A DNA stretch of 19,780 bases from S144-45 sp015494035. GTDB lineage: Bacteria > Pseudomonadota > Gammaproteobacteria > Xanthomonadales > Marinicellaceae. Within the stretch, counting starts at the first letter, position 1, and each line of letters starts with the position of its first letter. The translations under genes and the position numbers were made by a program. Under the pieces are notes generated by a model. That model saw only the letters and a program-made list of their open reading frames with translations. It searched no databases and was not told where the DNA came from. This document shows, piece by piece, positions 1 to 7,190 of this stretch. The stretch lies in the NCBI GenBank assembly GCA_027057345.1, contig JALUIX010000134.1, positions 1 through 19,780 on the forward strand. Direction: 5' to 3'.

Positions 1-351
1 CGCTATTCAAGCCGTATTCCCAAACAGGAGTGGCCACAGCGCGTGCAGTCGGCGCTGGAAAAAGTGGGCCTGACCGATCGGGCTGATTACTACCCGGCGC
101 AACTTTCTGGCGGGCAACAGCAACGGGTGGCCATCGCACGCGCGCTGGTCACCGAACCGGCCATTATTTTCGCCGACGAACCCACGGGTAACCTGGACAG
201 CCACAATGCCAGCGCCATTATGCAATTGTTTGAATCGTTAAATGACAAAGGGGTGACCGTGTGTCTGGTCACCCATGATGCCGATTTTGCTGCCCGTGGT
301 AATTGCCGTTACCACATCTCTGATGGCTTGTTGCACGAGGCCAGCGCATGA
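1..351 (+). CDS. ABC transporter ATP-binding protein, C-terminal part (partial)
   Basis: This is the 3' end of a gene that begins upstream of the window; frame 1 is open from base 1 to the TGA at 349-351. The visible part carries the ABC signature LSGGQQQRVAIARAL (about 103-147), the Walker B and D-loop stretch IIFADEPTGNLD (about 163-198) and the H-loop region LVTHD (about 262-279). Walker A and the Q-loop lie outside the window. The EPTGNLD form and the immediate FtsX-type permease place it in the MacB/LolD/YbbA group of ATPases, which power extrusion or lipoprotein release from the inner membrane rather than classical import. Its stop overlaps the permease start (ATGA), so the two are translationally coupled and very likely form one transporter. 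The internal ATG at 43 is not a credible start because it would remove the core fold. The family is certain; the substrate is unknown. Confidence 0.95.
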   Translation, partial: RYSSRIPKQEWPQRVQSALEKVGLTDRADYYPAQLSGGQQQRVAIARALVTEPAIIFADEPTGNLDSHNASAIMQLFESLNDKGVTVCLVTHDADFAARGNCRYHISDGLLHEASA

Positions 352-2777
352 AGCGGCGTTTTTTCCGCAGTGAGGCCAGGATTCACTGGCCTTTCCTGTT
401 TGGTTTTGTGGTGCTGTTTTCCAGCCTGGGCGTCTTGTATGCGCTGGCCAAAAGCAGTGTGTGGTTCCAGCCCTCTGGCGTGGCCCCACGCGACAATTAC
501 GTTTCAGTGATCAAAGTGGATGACCAGGGCCTGCCGACCAGGATGCTGTGGCAGGAAGCGCAAAACCTGCAAAGCGTGCCCGGCATTCAGGCCTTGTGGC
601 CCTATGGCTCGCTGGAGCGCGAAATCCTCACGGCAGATGGCAACGCTCGCAAGGAAACCGTGGCCGTGCTTGACTGGCCCTTGCTGAAGGCGCTGGGTGT
701 GCGCCTGGCACTGGGGCAGTTACCGAATGATTCGGAAAACAACAGCGTACTCATTTCCCACCGTTTCTGGCAGCGCCACTTCAAGGGTGATCCACACGTG
801 GTGGGTCGCTCTGTGCGGTTCAAGAGTGGATTGTCATTACCGGTGGCCGGTGTCTTGAGTGAGGCCCTGACGGGCCTGGCACACGACAACCCCGCCATCT
901 GGATGAACCAGGAAGCCGATATCCGGCTCGAACAGCATAAATACGAGACTCTCCCTGAAGGAAATGTTCCTGCTGGCATGGATGCAAAAATCATCCGCAT
1001 CATCCGCCAGAACCGCCCCGGTTTTTATGCCTTTGGCTTGTTGCGTGACCGCTCCGTGCTGGCGGCGGTGAACCGGGAGCTGCGGGAAAAGCACAAGGGC
1101 CAGGCCGTGGTGAAAAAAAACACCGGTAGGATCTCTATTGCCTTTGACCTGGGTCAGGCCGGGTCGGGCTATCAGGCCATCGCGGGGCTGGAGTCTTCGC
1201 CGGCACAACGGAAACACATTGCTAACTTGTTGGGTTTGCTGGGCTTGACGGCACTCCTGCTGTCTGTTGTGGTGCTGGGAAATTATGTGCTGTTGCTGCT
1301 GTCCGAGCTGGAAACCGGCGCCCGGGAAACGGCCATTCATGTGCTGGCCGGGGCCACACGCAAACGCCTGTTTGTTCTCCAGCTCAAACGTGTTGGGCCA
1401 ACGCTTTTGCTGGCATTGGCGATAGCGCTTCCCGTGATGCGCTGGGTCAGTGGCCAGGTGGCCGATTTGCCACCGTTTGATGGCTATTTCTCCGGCCTGT
1501 TCAGCCCGGATGGCTGGCCGCTGTTGTGGGTCGGTCTTCTGGCCGTGTCACTGGCTGTACTGGTGAGTTTACTCCTGACGCGTCAGGCGGTGGCCAAAGC
1601 CGATGGGCGGCAGAAAGTGTCCCTGGACACGGCACGTCACCGGCGCCTGAACGCGGTGTTGGCGGTATTGCAGCTGGCATTGGGCGGGGTGATGCTGGCC
1701 CTCGCCCTGAATGCCGCCTGGGCTTTTCTTTCTGCACGGCACGCGGCACCTCAGCTTAACCTGGAAAATGTCTATTATTTGGAGATGGAAAGAAGAAACG
1801 GCGACTGGGTCAGCGATCCCGAGTTGGCCTCCTGGCTGGCGGCCTTGCAATCCCAACCGGGCTTGTCCCATGTGCTGGCCACCCTGGGGCCCTATCAGGA
1901 AAGCCGGCGGGTGAGTACCATAGTCGCCTTGCCTGAGGGCAATTCCACACTGGGAAGCCAGAACAAGGTGGATCGTGACTTTTTTACCCTGATTGGTTTG
2001 AAGCCCTTGGCAGGGGAAGTCCCCGACGTGGCGACTGAAGGGGATGCGGTGGCCAGCCTGTCGCTGGCAAAAGCCCTGTTTGGTAGTGCGACGAAGGCCC
2101 TCGGCCAGTCGGTTAAGGTGGAAGGAGCCACCAGCACAACGTACCGCATTTCAGCCGTGGTTGCGGACGTGCCTTATGGCGATTCACTGGAGAAGCCACG
2201 GCCGGTTATTTATCCGCTGGGAAATGAAGCGAGCCGGGGCAGAATGGAGAAATCCCGGATTATAGTGCATGCGTCACAGCCGGAAAACGCCCTGAAACGC
2301 CAACTGGACACCTTGGCAGAGAGCTACAACCTGGGCATCAAAAACTGGCAGTTGGCCACTGAGGCAAAAGCCATCAGCACACGTGGAGAACGCGCCGGTT
2401 TGATCACTTCGTTATCCTTGAGCGCCTTGCTAATGGCCATGATGCTGGTGGGCGTGCTGGCTTTTGCCAGAGCCACCATGCACCAATGGCGCAAAAAAGT
2501 GGCGCTGCATGTGGCCATGGGAGCCACCCGGGCGTCCTTGTACCGGTTAGTGTCGGGCTATGCCCTGAAAGTCCTGCTGGTGGCTTTTTTCCTCGCCGTG
2601 ATCTTTTTCTGGTTGCTCCGTTCATCATTGCCGCTGCTGTTGCAAAATGCCGGCAATCCCGTGCATTTCCTGCTGCTGGCATTAAGCCTGACCGGCGCGG
2701 TCTTTGTGTTGACCATGGGCTGGCAGTTGCGCCGTCAGCTGGGTCGATCGCCCTGGGCCGAGTTAAGCCGCGATTAG
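348..2777 (+). CDS. ABC transporter permease, duplicated MacB/FtsX type
   Basis: An 809-residue inner-membrane permease. A first membrane segment (about residues 16-34) is followed by a periplasmic MacB_PCD-like domain with the typical stretch VLISHRFWQRHFKGDPHVVG near residues 131-150. A first FtsX unit has segments at about 292-315, 348-365 and 389-411. A further segment near 434-458 leads into a second periplasmic domain, and a second FtsX unit has segments near 683-708, 738-756 and 771-792. That makes eight segments with an internal duplication, as in YbbP and the large MacB-like permeases, unlike the four-segment MacB itself. The start overlaps the stop of the ATPase gene. From family knowledge such pairs use mechanotransmission to move envelope substrates, lipids or lipoproteins; no membrane-fusion protein is visible here, and the substrate cannot be read from sequence. 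Confidence 0.9.
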   Translation: MKRRFFRSEARIHWPFLFGFVVLFSSLGVLYALAKSSVWFQPSGVAPRDNYVSVIKVDDQGLPTRMLWQEAQNLQSVPGIQALWPYGSLEREILTADGNARKETVAVLDWPLLKALGVRLALGQLPNDSENNSVLISHRFWQRHFKGDPHVVGRSVRFKSGLSLPVAGVLSEALTGLAHDNPAIWMNQEADIRLEQHKYETLPEGNVPAGMDAKIIRIIRQNRPGFYAFGLLRDRSVLAAVNRELREKHKGQAVVKKNTGRISIAFDLGQAGSGYQAIAGLESSPAQRKHIANLLGLLGLTALLLSVVVLGNYVLLLLSELETGARETAIHVLAGATRKRLFVLQLKRVGPTLLLALAIALPVMRWVSGQVADLPPFDGYFSGLFSPDGWPLLWVGLLAVSLAVLVSLLLTRQAVAKADGRQKVSLDTARHRRLNAVLAVLQLALGGVMLALALNAAWAFLSARHAAPQLNLENVYYLEMERRNGDWVSDPELASWLAALQSQPGLSHVLATLGPYQESRRVSTIVALPEGNSTLGSQNKVDRDFFTLIGLKPLAGEVPDVATEGDAVASLSLAKALFGSATKALGQSVKVEGATSTTYRISAVVADVPYGDSLEKPRPVIYPLGNEASRGRMEKSRIIVHASQPENALKRQLDTLAESYNLGIKNWQLATEAKAISTRGERAGLITSLSLSALLMAMMLVGVLAFARATMHQWRKKVALHVAMGATRASLYRLVSGYALKVLLVAFFLAVIFFWLLRSSLPLLLQNAGNPVHFLLLALSLTGAVFVLTMGWQLRRQLGRSPWAELSRD

Positions 2778-2784
2778 GGCTTCC

Positions 2785-2952
2785 TTAGGGAGGCTCTGAT
2801 TGAACCTGGTGCGAGCAGATTGTCGTAAAAAATTGTTCAGTTCAAGGCGTAAACCGCACGCAATAGCAAGCTATTGTGAAGGTTTGCAACGCAGAAATGG
2901 AGGATTTTACGTTGCAAGATGCCGTGCCACGATTCGATCAGAGGCTTCTTAG
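2785..2952 (+). mobile_element. MITE-like 160-bp element, copy 1, with 4-bp target duplication
   Basis: The element proper spans 2789-2948 and is flanked on both sides by TTAG (2785-2788 and 2949-2952), which looks like a 4-bp target-site duplication. Its ends are imperfect inverted repeats sharing CTCTGATyGAA. A perfect 7-bp hairpin, CAATAGC-aa-GCTATTG, sits at 2861-2876 near the middle, and the two halves are imperfect reverse complements of each other, so the whole element can fold as one long hairpin. A second copy, inverted and about 88 percent identical by hand alignment with no gaps, lies at 5141-5300. No open reading frame of note is inside, so it would need a transposase in trans. 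TTAG fits the YTAR target described for the IS5 group; assignment to that group is inference. Confidence 0.85.
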
Positions 2953-2961
2953 CCTTCCGGT

Positions 2962-2990
2962 TTGAGTCGGCGGCGGCTTCACGCTATGAT
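2962..2990 (+). promoter_or_regulatory. Predicted sigma70-type promoter of acs
   Basis: TTGAGT at 2962-2967 (four of six matches to the -35 consensus) and TATGAT at 2985-2990 (five of six to the -10 consensus) are separated by exactly 17 bp. Transcription would start near 2997, about 70 bases before the acs start codon. The promoter lies just downstream of the first MITE-like copy, inside the segment bounded by the two copies. Confidence 0.6.
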
Positions 2991-3000
2991 GCTTTTTGAT

Positions 3001-3030
3001 CTGGCCGGTGATTATGATTAACCCGGCCAG
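3001..3030 (+). promoter_or_regulatory. Stem-loop in the acs leader
   Basis: A perfect 8-bp stem pairs CTGGCCGG (3001-3008) with CCGGCCAG (3023-3030) around a 14-base AT-rich loop. It would lie at the very 5' end of the transcript from the predicted promoter and ends 22 bases before the Shine-Dalgarno sequence. No U-tract follows, so it does not look like a terminator; a 5'-end stability element or operator are possibilities. The structure is seen; any role is inference. Confidence 0.45.
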
Positions 3031-3066
3031 GTTGATCGCACAAGCCGTCAAGGGAGGAAACAGCAG

Positions 3067-5103
3067 ATGTCACAGGAGCACGCCCCCGCTTCACAATCCA
3101 GTGCATCGGGCCCCTGTCCCGAGGGGCCGGTGTATGCGGCGGATTTTTACCGCAACCGGCACGGCATTGACCCACAGCAATGGCAGCGCTGGCACCAGCA
3201 GGCGCTGGAGGACCCCGAGACCTTTTGGGCCGCACAGGCCCGGCGCTTGCACTGGTTTACGCCTTTTACTGAAGTCCGCGACTGCCACTACGGGCATCGT
3301 CAGGTGCGCATCCGCTGGTTTGCCGACGGTGCACTGAATGCCTGTCACAACTGCATTGATCGCCACTTGCCCGAAAAGGCCGACGACACTGCATTGATCT
3401 GGCAGGGGGACGAGCCGGAGCACAGTCGCCACATCAGCTTTCAGGAATTGCACGATGAGGTCTGTCGTTTCGCCAATGTGTTGAAGCAACTGGGTGTGCA
3501 GGCCGATGACCGTGTGATGATTTATCTGCCGATGATTCCCGAGGCCGTGTTTGCCATGCTGGCTTGCGCCCGCATTGGCGCGGTGCATTCGGTGGTGTTT
3601 GCCGGTTTTTCTGCCGAGGCCCTGGCCGATCGCATTGATGATTGCCAGGCCAGCCTGGTCATTACCGCCGATGAAGGGCGCCGGGGCGGCAAACGCATCG
3701 CGCTGAAAAACACCGTTGATAAAGCCCTGGAGCTGGCAAAAACCCGCGTCGATGGCGTGCTGGTGGTGCCTTATACCGGCACCGGCGTGCATTGGGAAAA
3801 GGGCCGCGACCACAATTACGCCATGTTGCGGGAAGACGCGCCACCTGCTTGCGAGGCCGCCAGTCGTAACGCTGAAGACCCCTTGTTTATCCTCTATACC
3901 AGCGGTTCCACCGGCAAACCCAAGGGCATTGTGCACAGCACTGGCGGCTACCTGACCTATGCCAGTCTGACCCATGAAATGGTGTTCGACACCCAGCCCG
4001 GTGACATTTACTGGTGCACCGCGGACGTGGGCTGGATTACCGGCCACAGTTATCTGGTGTATGGGCCACTGGCCAATGGCATCACCACGCTGGTGTACGA
4101 GGGCGTGCCGAACTATCCCGATGCCGGCCGTATCTGGCGCGAAGTGGACAAGCACCAGGTGAACATTTTATATACCGCACCCACGGCGATCCGGGCGCTG
4201 ATGGCTGCCGGGGACGAGCCGGTCAAGCAAAGCCGGCGCAGCAGTTTGCGCGTGCTGGGCACCGTCGGCGAACCCATCAACCCGCAAGCCTGGGAGTGGT
4301 ATTTTCACGTGGTGGGTGAAGGCCGCTGCCCGATCGTTGACACCTGGTGGCAAACCGAAACCGGCGGCATCATGTTAACGCCGATTCCCGGCGTGCATGC
4401 CATGAAACCCGGCGCGGCGGTGGCGCCATTTCTGGGCATTCAGCCGCAACTGGTGAATGAAGCAGGCGAGGTGGCAGAAGGCCGCAATGTCAGTGGCTTG
4501 CTCACCATCGCCAGCTGCTGGCCGGGGCAGGCGCGTGACATTCATGGTGATCACAAACGCTTTCTGGAAACCTATTTCCGTCCGCTGCCGGGGCGTTATT
4601 TTACCGGCGATGGCGCTTGTCGCGATGCCGATGGCGATTGGTGGATTACCGGCCGTGTGGATGACGTGATTAATGTGTCCGGTCACCGGCTGGGCACCGC
4701 CGAGGTGGAAAGCGCGCTGGTGGCCCACCCGCAAGTGGCCGAAGCCGCCGTGATTGGTGTTCCACATCCCATCAAGGGCCAGGGCATTTACGCCTTTGTG
4801 ACCGTGCGTCACGGCGTGGAAAAAACTGCCGGGCTGATTCAGTCATTGAGGCAACAGGTGCGTGAACGCATTGGCGCCTTTGCGCGCCCGGAAGTTATCC
4901 AGATAACCCCGGGCCTGCCCAAAACCCGCTCGGGAAAAATCATGCGTCGGATTCTGCGCAAAATTGCCGCAGGGGATGACGATCAGCTGGGTGACACCAG
5001 CACCCTGGCCGATCCCGGGGTGGTTGATTCCCTGATCGAGGAAGCCAGACGCCTGCGCGCTGACGCCTCGACACAGGCGGCGGACAAAGCAGACGATTCA
5101 TGA
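3067..5103 (+). CDS. acs: Acetyl-CoA synthetase (AMP-forming)
   Basis: A 678-residue cytoplasmic enzyme that converts acetate, ATP and CoA to acetyl-CoA through acetyl-AMP. Motifs of the ANL superfamily are intact: the phosphate loop YTSGSTGKPKG at residues 277-287; WWQTETGG at 427-434, whose tryptophan pair matches the acetate-sized pocket of characterised Acs; the hinge region GRVDDVINVSGHRLG; and the C-terminal KTRSGKIMRR at 619-628, in which K624 is the catalytic lysine acetylated by Pat in Salmonella Acs. The length slightly exceeds the usual 650 residues because of short N- and C-terminal extensions. The start is supported by GGAGG at 3053-3057, nine bases before the ATG. It is monocistronic and bracketed by two inverted MITE-like copies. 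Propionyl-CoA synthetase is the main alternative. Confidence 0.93.
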   Translation: MSQEHAPASQSSASGPCPEGPVYAADFYRNRHGIDPQQWQRWHQQALEDPETFWAAQARRLHWFTPFTEVRDCHYGHRQVRIRWFADGALNACHNCIDRHLPEKADDTALIWQGDEPEHSRHISFQELHDEVCRFANVLKQLGVQADDRVMIYLPMIPEAVFAMLACARIGAVHSVVFAGFSAEALADRIDDCQASLVITADEGRRGGKRIALKNTVDKALELAKTRVDGVLVVPYTGTGVHWEKGRDHNYAMLREDAPPACEAASRNAEDPLFILYTSGSTGKPKGIVHSTGGYLTYASLTHEMVFDTQPGDIYWCTADVGWITGHSYLVYGPLANGITTLVYEGVPNYPDAGRIWREVDKHQVNILYTAPTAIRALMAAGDEPVKQSRRSSLRVLGTVGEPINPQAWEWYFHVVGEGRCPIVDTWWQTETGGIMLTPIPGVHAMKPGAAVAPFLGIQPQLVNEAGEVAEGRNVSGLLTIASCWPGQARDIHGDHKRFLETYFRPLPGRYFTGDGACRDADGDWWITGRVDDVINVSGHRLGTAEVESALVAHPQVAEAAVIGVPHPIKGQGIYAFVTVRHGVEKTAGLIQSLRQQVRERIGAFARPEVIQITPGLPKTRSGKIMRRILRKIAAGDDDQLGDTSTLADPGVVDSLIEEARRLRADASTQAADKADDS

Positions 5104-5136
5104 CCGCGCGGCTTTGGCATCAAAATTTTTGGACGC

Positions 5137-5304
5137 CAAGGGAACCTCTGATCGAATCGTGACACGGCATCTTGTGGCGTAAAATCGTCCATTTCTGCGT
5201 TGCAAACCTTCACAATAGCTGGCTATTGCGTGCGGCTTGCGCCTTGAACTGAACAATTTTACACTCCAATCTGTTCGCGCCAGATTCAATCAGAGGTTCC
5301 CAAG
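5137..5304 (-). mobile_element. MITE-like 160-bp element, copy 2 (inverted), with 4-bp target duplication
   Basis: The element proper spans 5141-5300 and has a perfect 12-bp terminal inverted repeat, GGAACCTCTGAT at 5141-5152 and ATCAGAGGTTCC reversed at the right end except for one internal T/C difference just beyond it. It is flanked by CAAG on both sides (5137-5140 and 5301-5304). The central hairpin CAATAGC-tg-GCTATTG is at 5213-5228. Read on the minus strand it aligns without gaps to copy 1 over 160 bases with about 19 differences. Because each copy has its own, different flanking duplication, they look like two separate insertions rather than the ends of one composite unit. It fills most of the 269-base gap between acs and the hydrolase gene. 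Confidence 0.87.
5236..5264 (+). promoter_or_regulatory. Possible outward promoter inside MITE-like copy 2
   Basis: Within the element, TTGCGC lies 17 bp upstream of TACACT on the plus strand (three of six and four of six consensus matches). It would read toward the hydrolase-regulator-kinase operon. The match is weak, and no better sigma70-type promoter was found between 5104 and 5372. Confidence 0.25.
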
Positions 5305-5337
5305 TGGATAACCAAACCCCGGCAAAAAAACGATTCC

Positions 5338-5354
5338 GGCGCCTTGATGGCGCC
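5338..5354 (+). promoter_or_regulatory. Short hairpin just before the hydrolase ribosome binding site
   Basis: GGCGCC (5338-5343) and GGCGCC (5349-5354) flank a 5-base loop and form a 6-bp stem ending five bases before the AGGAGA Shine-Dalgarno sequence at 5360-5365. It could affect translation initiation, but no function can be shown from sequence. Confidence 0.3.
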
Positions 5355-5372
5355 CACACAGGAGAAAACCGC

Positions 5373-6416
5373 ATGAAAGCAGCAACCGAACATTCAGCGA
5401 TCCAGCATCCAGCGACTCAACATCACGCCCAAAACCCCCAGAGAGCGCAGCCGCACACGGGTTGCCGGCGTGGTGTGTCCTGGTTAAAAGCCGGCCTGCT
5501 GGCCATGGCGTTGTGGTTGGCTGCCGGGCCGACAGGCGCACACGGCGCGGCCGCCGAAGCCGATGCCTTGCCCTTGCACTGGAAGGTCGTGCCGGTGGCT
5601 GAAGGGCTTTACATGCTGATCGGTGAGGGCGGATTCACCGGCGGCAACCTCGGGCTTTCGGTGGGAGACGACGGAGTGGTGCTGATTGATGATGCCATGC
5701 CCTCCACACTGGACATTATGAACCGGGCGGTTCATGGCGTCACCGACCGGCCCATTGATTTCCTCATCAACACCCACATTCATGGCGATCACACCGGCAA
5801 TAATGCCCATTTTGGCCAGCAACATAGCCACATTATTGCCCACAGCAATGTGCGCCGCCGGTTTCTCAGCGAAGGCGTCAGCACACCCGGTGGAACCCGT
5901 ACCGTGCCTAAGGCGGCGCTGCCGGTCATCACTTTTGATCAGGCAGTGGATTTGCACCTGAATGGTCAGGATATGCACGTGTTTCACCTGCCACATGCCC
6001 ACACCGACGGCGATGCGGCCATTTACTTTTCGCCGGCCAATGTGCTGCACACCGGCGATGTGCTGTTCAACCGCATTTTCCCGTTTATTGATTACAGCAA
6101 AGGCGGCAGTTTGGACGGCTACATCCGTGCCCAGAAAACCCTGTTGAAAGCGGTGGATGACCAGACCCGGATTATCCCCGGCCACGGCGTGCTGGCCAAT
6201 AAAAAAGACCTGGCCGCGTCCATTCGCATGCTGGAAACCGCGCGGGATCGCATTGCCGCGCTGATCAAACAGGGCAAGACGCCAGAAGAAATCAAGGCCG
6301 CCAAGCCGTTGGCCGAATTCCAGGACTGGAGCTGGAGCTTTATTGACAGCGACAAGATGGTGCAACAGGTGATCACCGGTTTGCAAGCGGCCACCGCCGG
6401 CCATAACAGCCCATGA
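5373..6416 (+). CDS. Exported metallo-beta-lactamase-fold hydrolase
   Basis: A 347-residue protein with the metal-binding set of the metallo-beta-lactamase superfamily: HIHGDH at residues 135-140, H210 in the HT pair, D229 in HTGD and H271 in PGHG. All ligands for a binuclear zinc site are present. An unusually long, His/Gln-rich N region (about 30 residues) and an RR pair precede a hydrophobic stretch (about 37-52) and an Ala-rich probable cleavage zone near 58-63, so export to the periplasm is likely, perhaps by Tat. The ATG at 5373 is chosen because AGGAGA lies eight bases upstream; the in-frame GTG at 5304 starts inside the target duplication of the MITE-like element. Its stop overlaps the response regulator start (ATGA). 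True beta-lactamase, lactonase or glyoxalase II-like activity cannot be told apart here. Confidence 0.88.
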   Translation: MKAATEHSAIQHPATQHHAQNPQRAQPHTGCRRGVSWLKAGLLAMALWLAAGPTGAHGAAAEADALPLHWKVVPVAEGLYMLIGEGGFTGGNLGLSVGDDGVVLIDDAMPSTLDIMNRAVHGVTDRPIDFLINTHIHGDHTGNNAHFGQQHSHIIAHSNVRRRFLSEGVSTPGGTRTVPKAALPVITFDQAVDLHLNGQDMHVFHLPHAHTDGDAAIYFSPANVLHTGDVLFNRIFPFIDYSKGGSLDGYIRAQKTLLKAVDDQTRIIPGHGVLANKKDLAASIRMLETARDRIAALIKQGKTPEEIKAAKPLAEFQDWSWSFIDSDKMVQQVITGLQAATAGHNSP

Positions 6417-7117
6417 CCAGCAAGCGTCACATTGCGCTGGTGGAAGACGAGCCGGCCATACTGGAAAACACCCGTGCCGCGCTGGAACGGCAGGGGTATC
6501 GGGTCAGCACCTATCCCGATTTGCCCAGCGCACGCACCGGACTGGCCCGGCTCCTGCCTGATTTGGCGATTATCGACGTGGGCTTGCATGACGAGCCAGA
6601 AGGCGGCTTTGAACTGTGCCAGTTGCTGCGCCAGAAATCGCCCACTTTGCCGATTATTCTGTTTTCGGCCCGCGATTCGGAAATTGATGTGGTGTCGGGC
6701 CTGCGCCTGGGCGCCGATGATTACCTCAGCAAGGACATTTCCCAACCGCATTTGCTGGCCCGGGTGGCGGCGCTGTTCCGGCGGCAGGACGCATTTGGTC
6801 AGGCCGCCGAAGCCGATCAGTTGATTCAGCATGGCGATTTGAAACTACTGACGGAAAATCTGCAGATGCTGTGGAAAAACACGCCGGTGGATCTGACCGT
6901 GACCGAGTTCTGGATGGTTGTGTCTCTGGCACGTCATCCGGGGCATGTGAAAAGCCGTTCACAGTTGATGGAAGACGCCAGCATTTTTGTGGATGACGCC
7001 ACCGTCACCTCCCATATCAAACGCATCCGGCGCAAGATTCAGGCCATCGACCCGCACTTTGATGCCATAGAAACGGTGCATGGGCTGGGTTACCGGTGGA
7101 AACCGCCAGTGGCATGA
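6413..7117 (+). CDS. OmpR-family response regulator, PdsR-like
   Basis: A 234-residue cytoplasmic regulator. The receiver domain (about residues 5-122) has the acidic pair E11-D12, the phosphoacceptor D55 in AIIDVGL, the switch serine S85 and the conserved lysine K107. The winged-helix output domain (about 135-232) ends in the typical ETVHGLGYRW. The receiver phrases IIDVGL, EGGFELC and GLRLGADDYLSKD resemble, from memory, the proteobacterial dedicated sortase system regulator family (PdsR), and the kinase downstream resembles its partner PdsS; this is inference without a search. Translation is coupled to the hydrolase gene by an ATGA overlap and there is no strong Shine-Dalgarno of its own. 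No sortase gene is visible in the window. Confidence 0.92.
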   Translation: MTSKRHIALVEDEPAILENTRAALERQGYRVSTYPDLPSARTGLARLLPDLAIIDVGLHDEPEGGFELCQLLRQKSPTLPIILFSARDSEIDVVSGLRLGADDYLSKDISQPHLLARVAALFRRQDAFGQAAEADQLIQHGDLKLLTENLQMLWKNTPVDLTVTEFWMVVSLARHPGHVKSRSQLMEDASIFVDDATVTSHIKRIRRKIQAIDPHFDAIETVHGLGYRWKPPVA

Positions 7118-7190
7118 TGGCCAGTTCCCGGGGGGCTTCCAGCGTGTCCCGATCCGGGCTGTTACACTGGCCGACGACAGGTGGCCGGTG

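Noticed and set aside
3091..4155. Minus-strand open frame of 354 residues inside acs.
   Set aside because: It is antisense to conserved acs sequence and its translation shows no protein-family features.
5098..5289. Minus-strand open frame of 63 residues across MITE-like copy 2.
   Set aside because: It is not preserved in copy 1 and lies in a palindromic non-coding element, so it is unlikely to be translated.
5304..5372. Upstream GTG start for the metallohydrolase, giving 370 residues.
   Set aside because: The GTG begins inside the CAAG target duplication of the MITE-like element, while the ATG at 5373 has AGGAGA at good spacing and leads into an export signal.
5484..6404. Minus-strand open frame of 306 residues opposite the metallohydrolase.
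   Set aside because: It is the antisense shadow of a gene whose metal ligands are all intact.
7080..7190. ATG at 7080 as the kinase start.
   Set aside because: It lies within the response regulator coding region and adds about 37 residues before the membrane anchor; 7191 has AGGTGG upstream and the expected N-terminal anchor.
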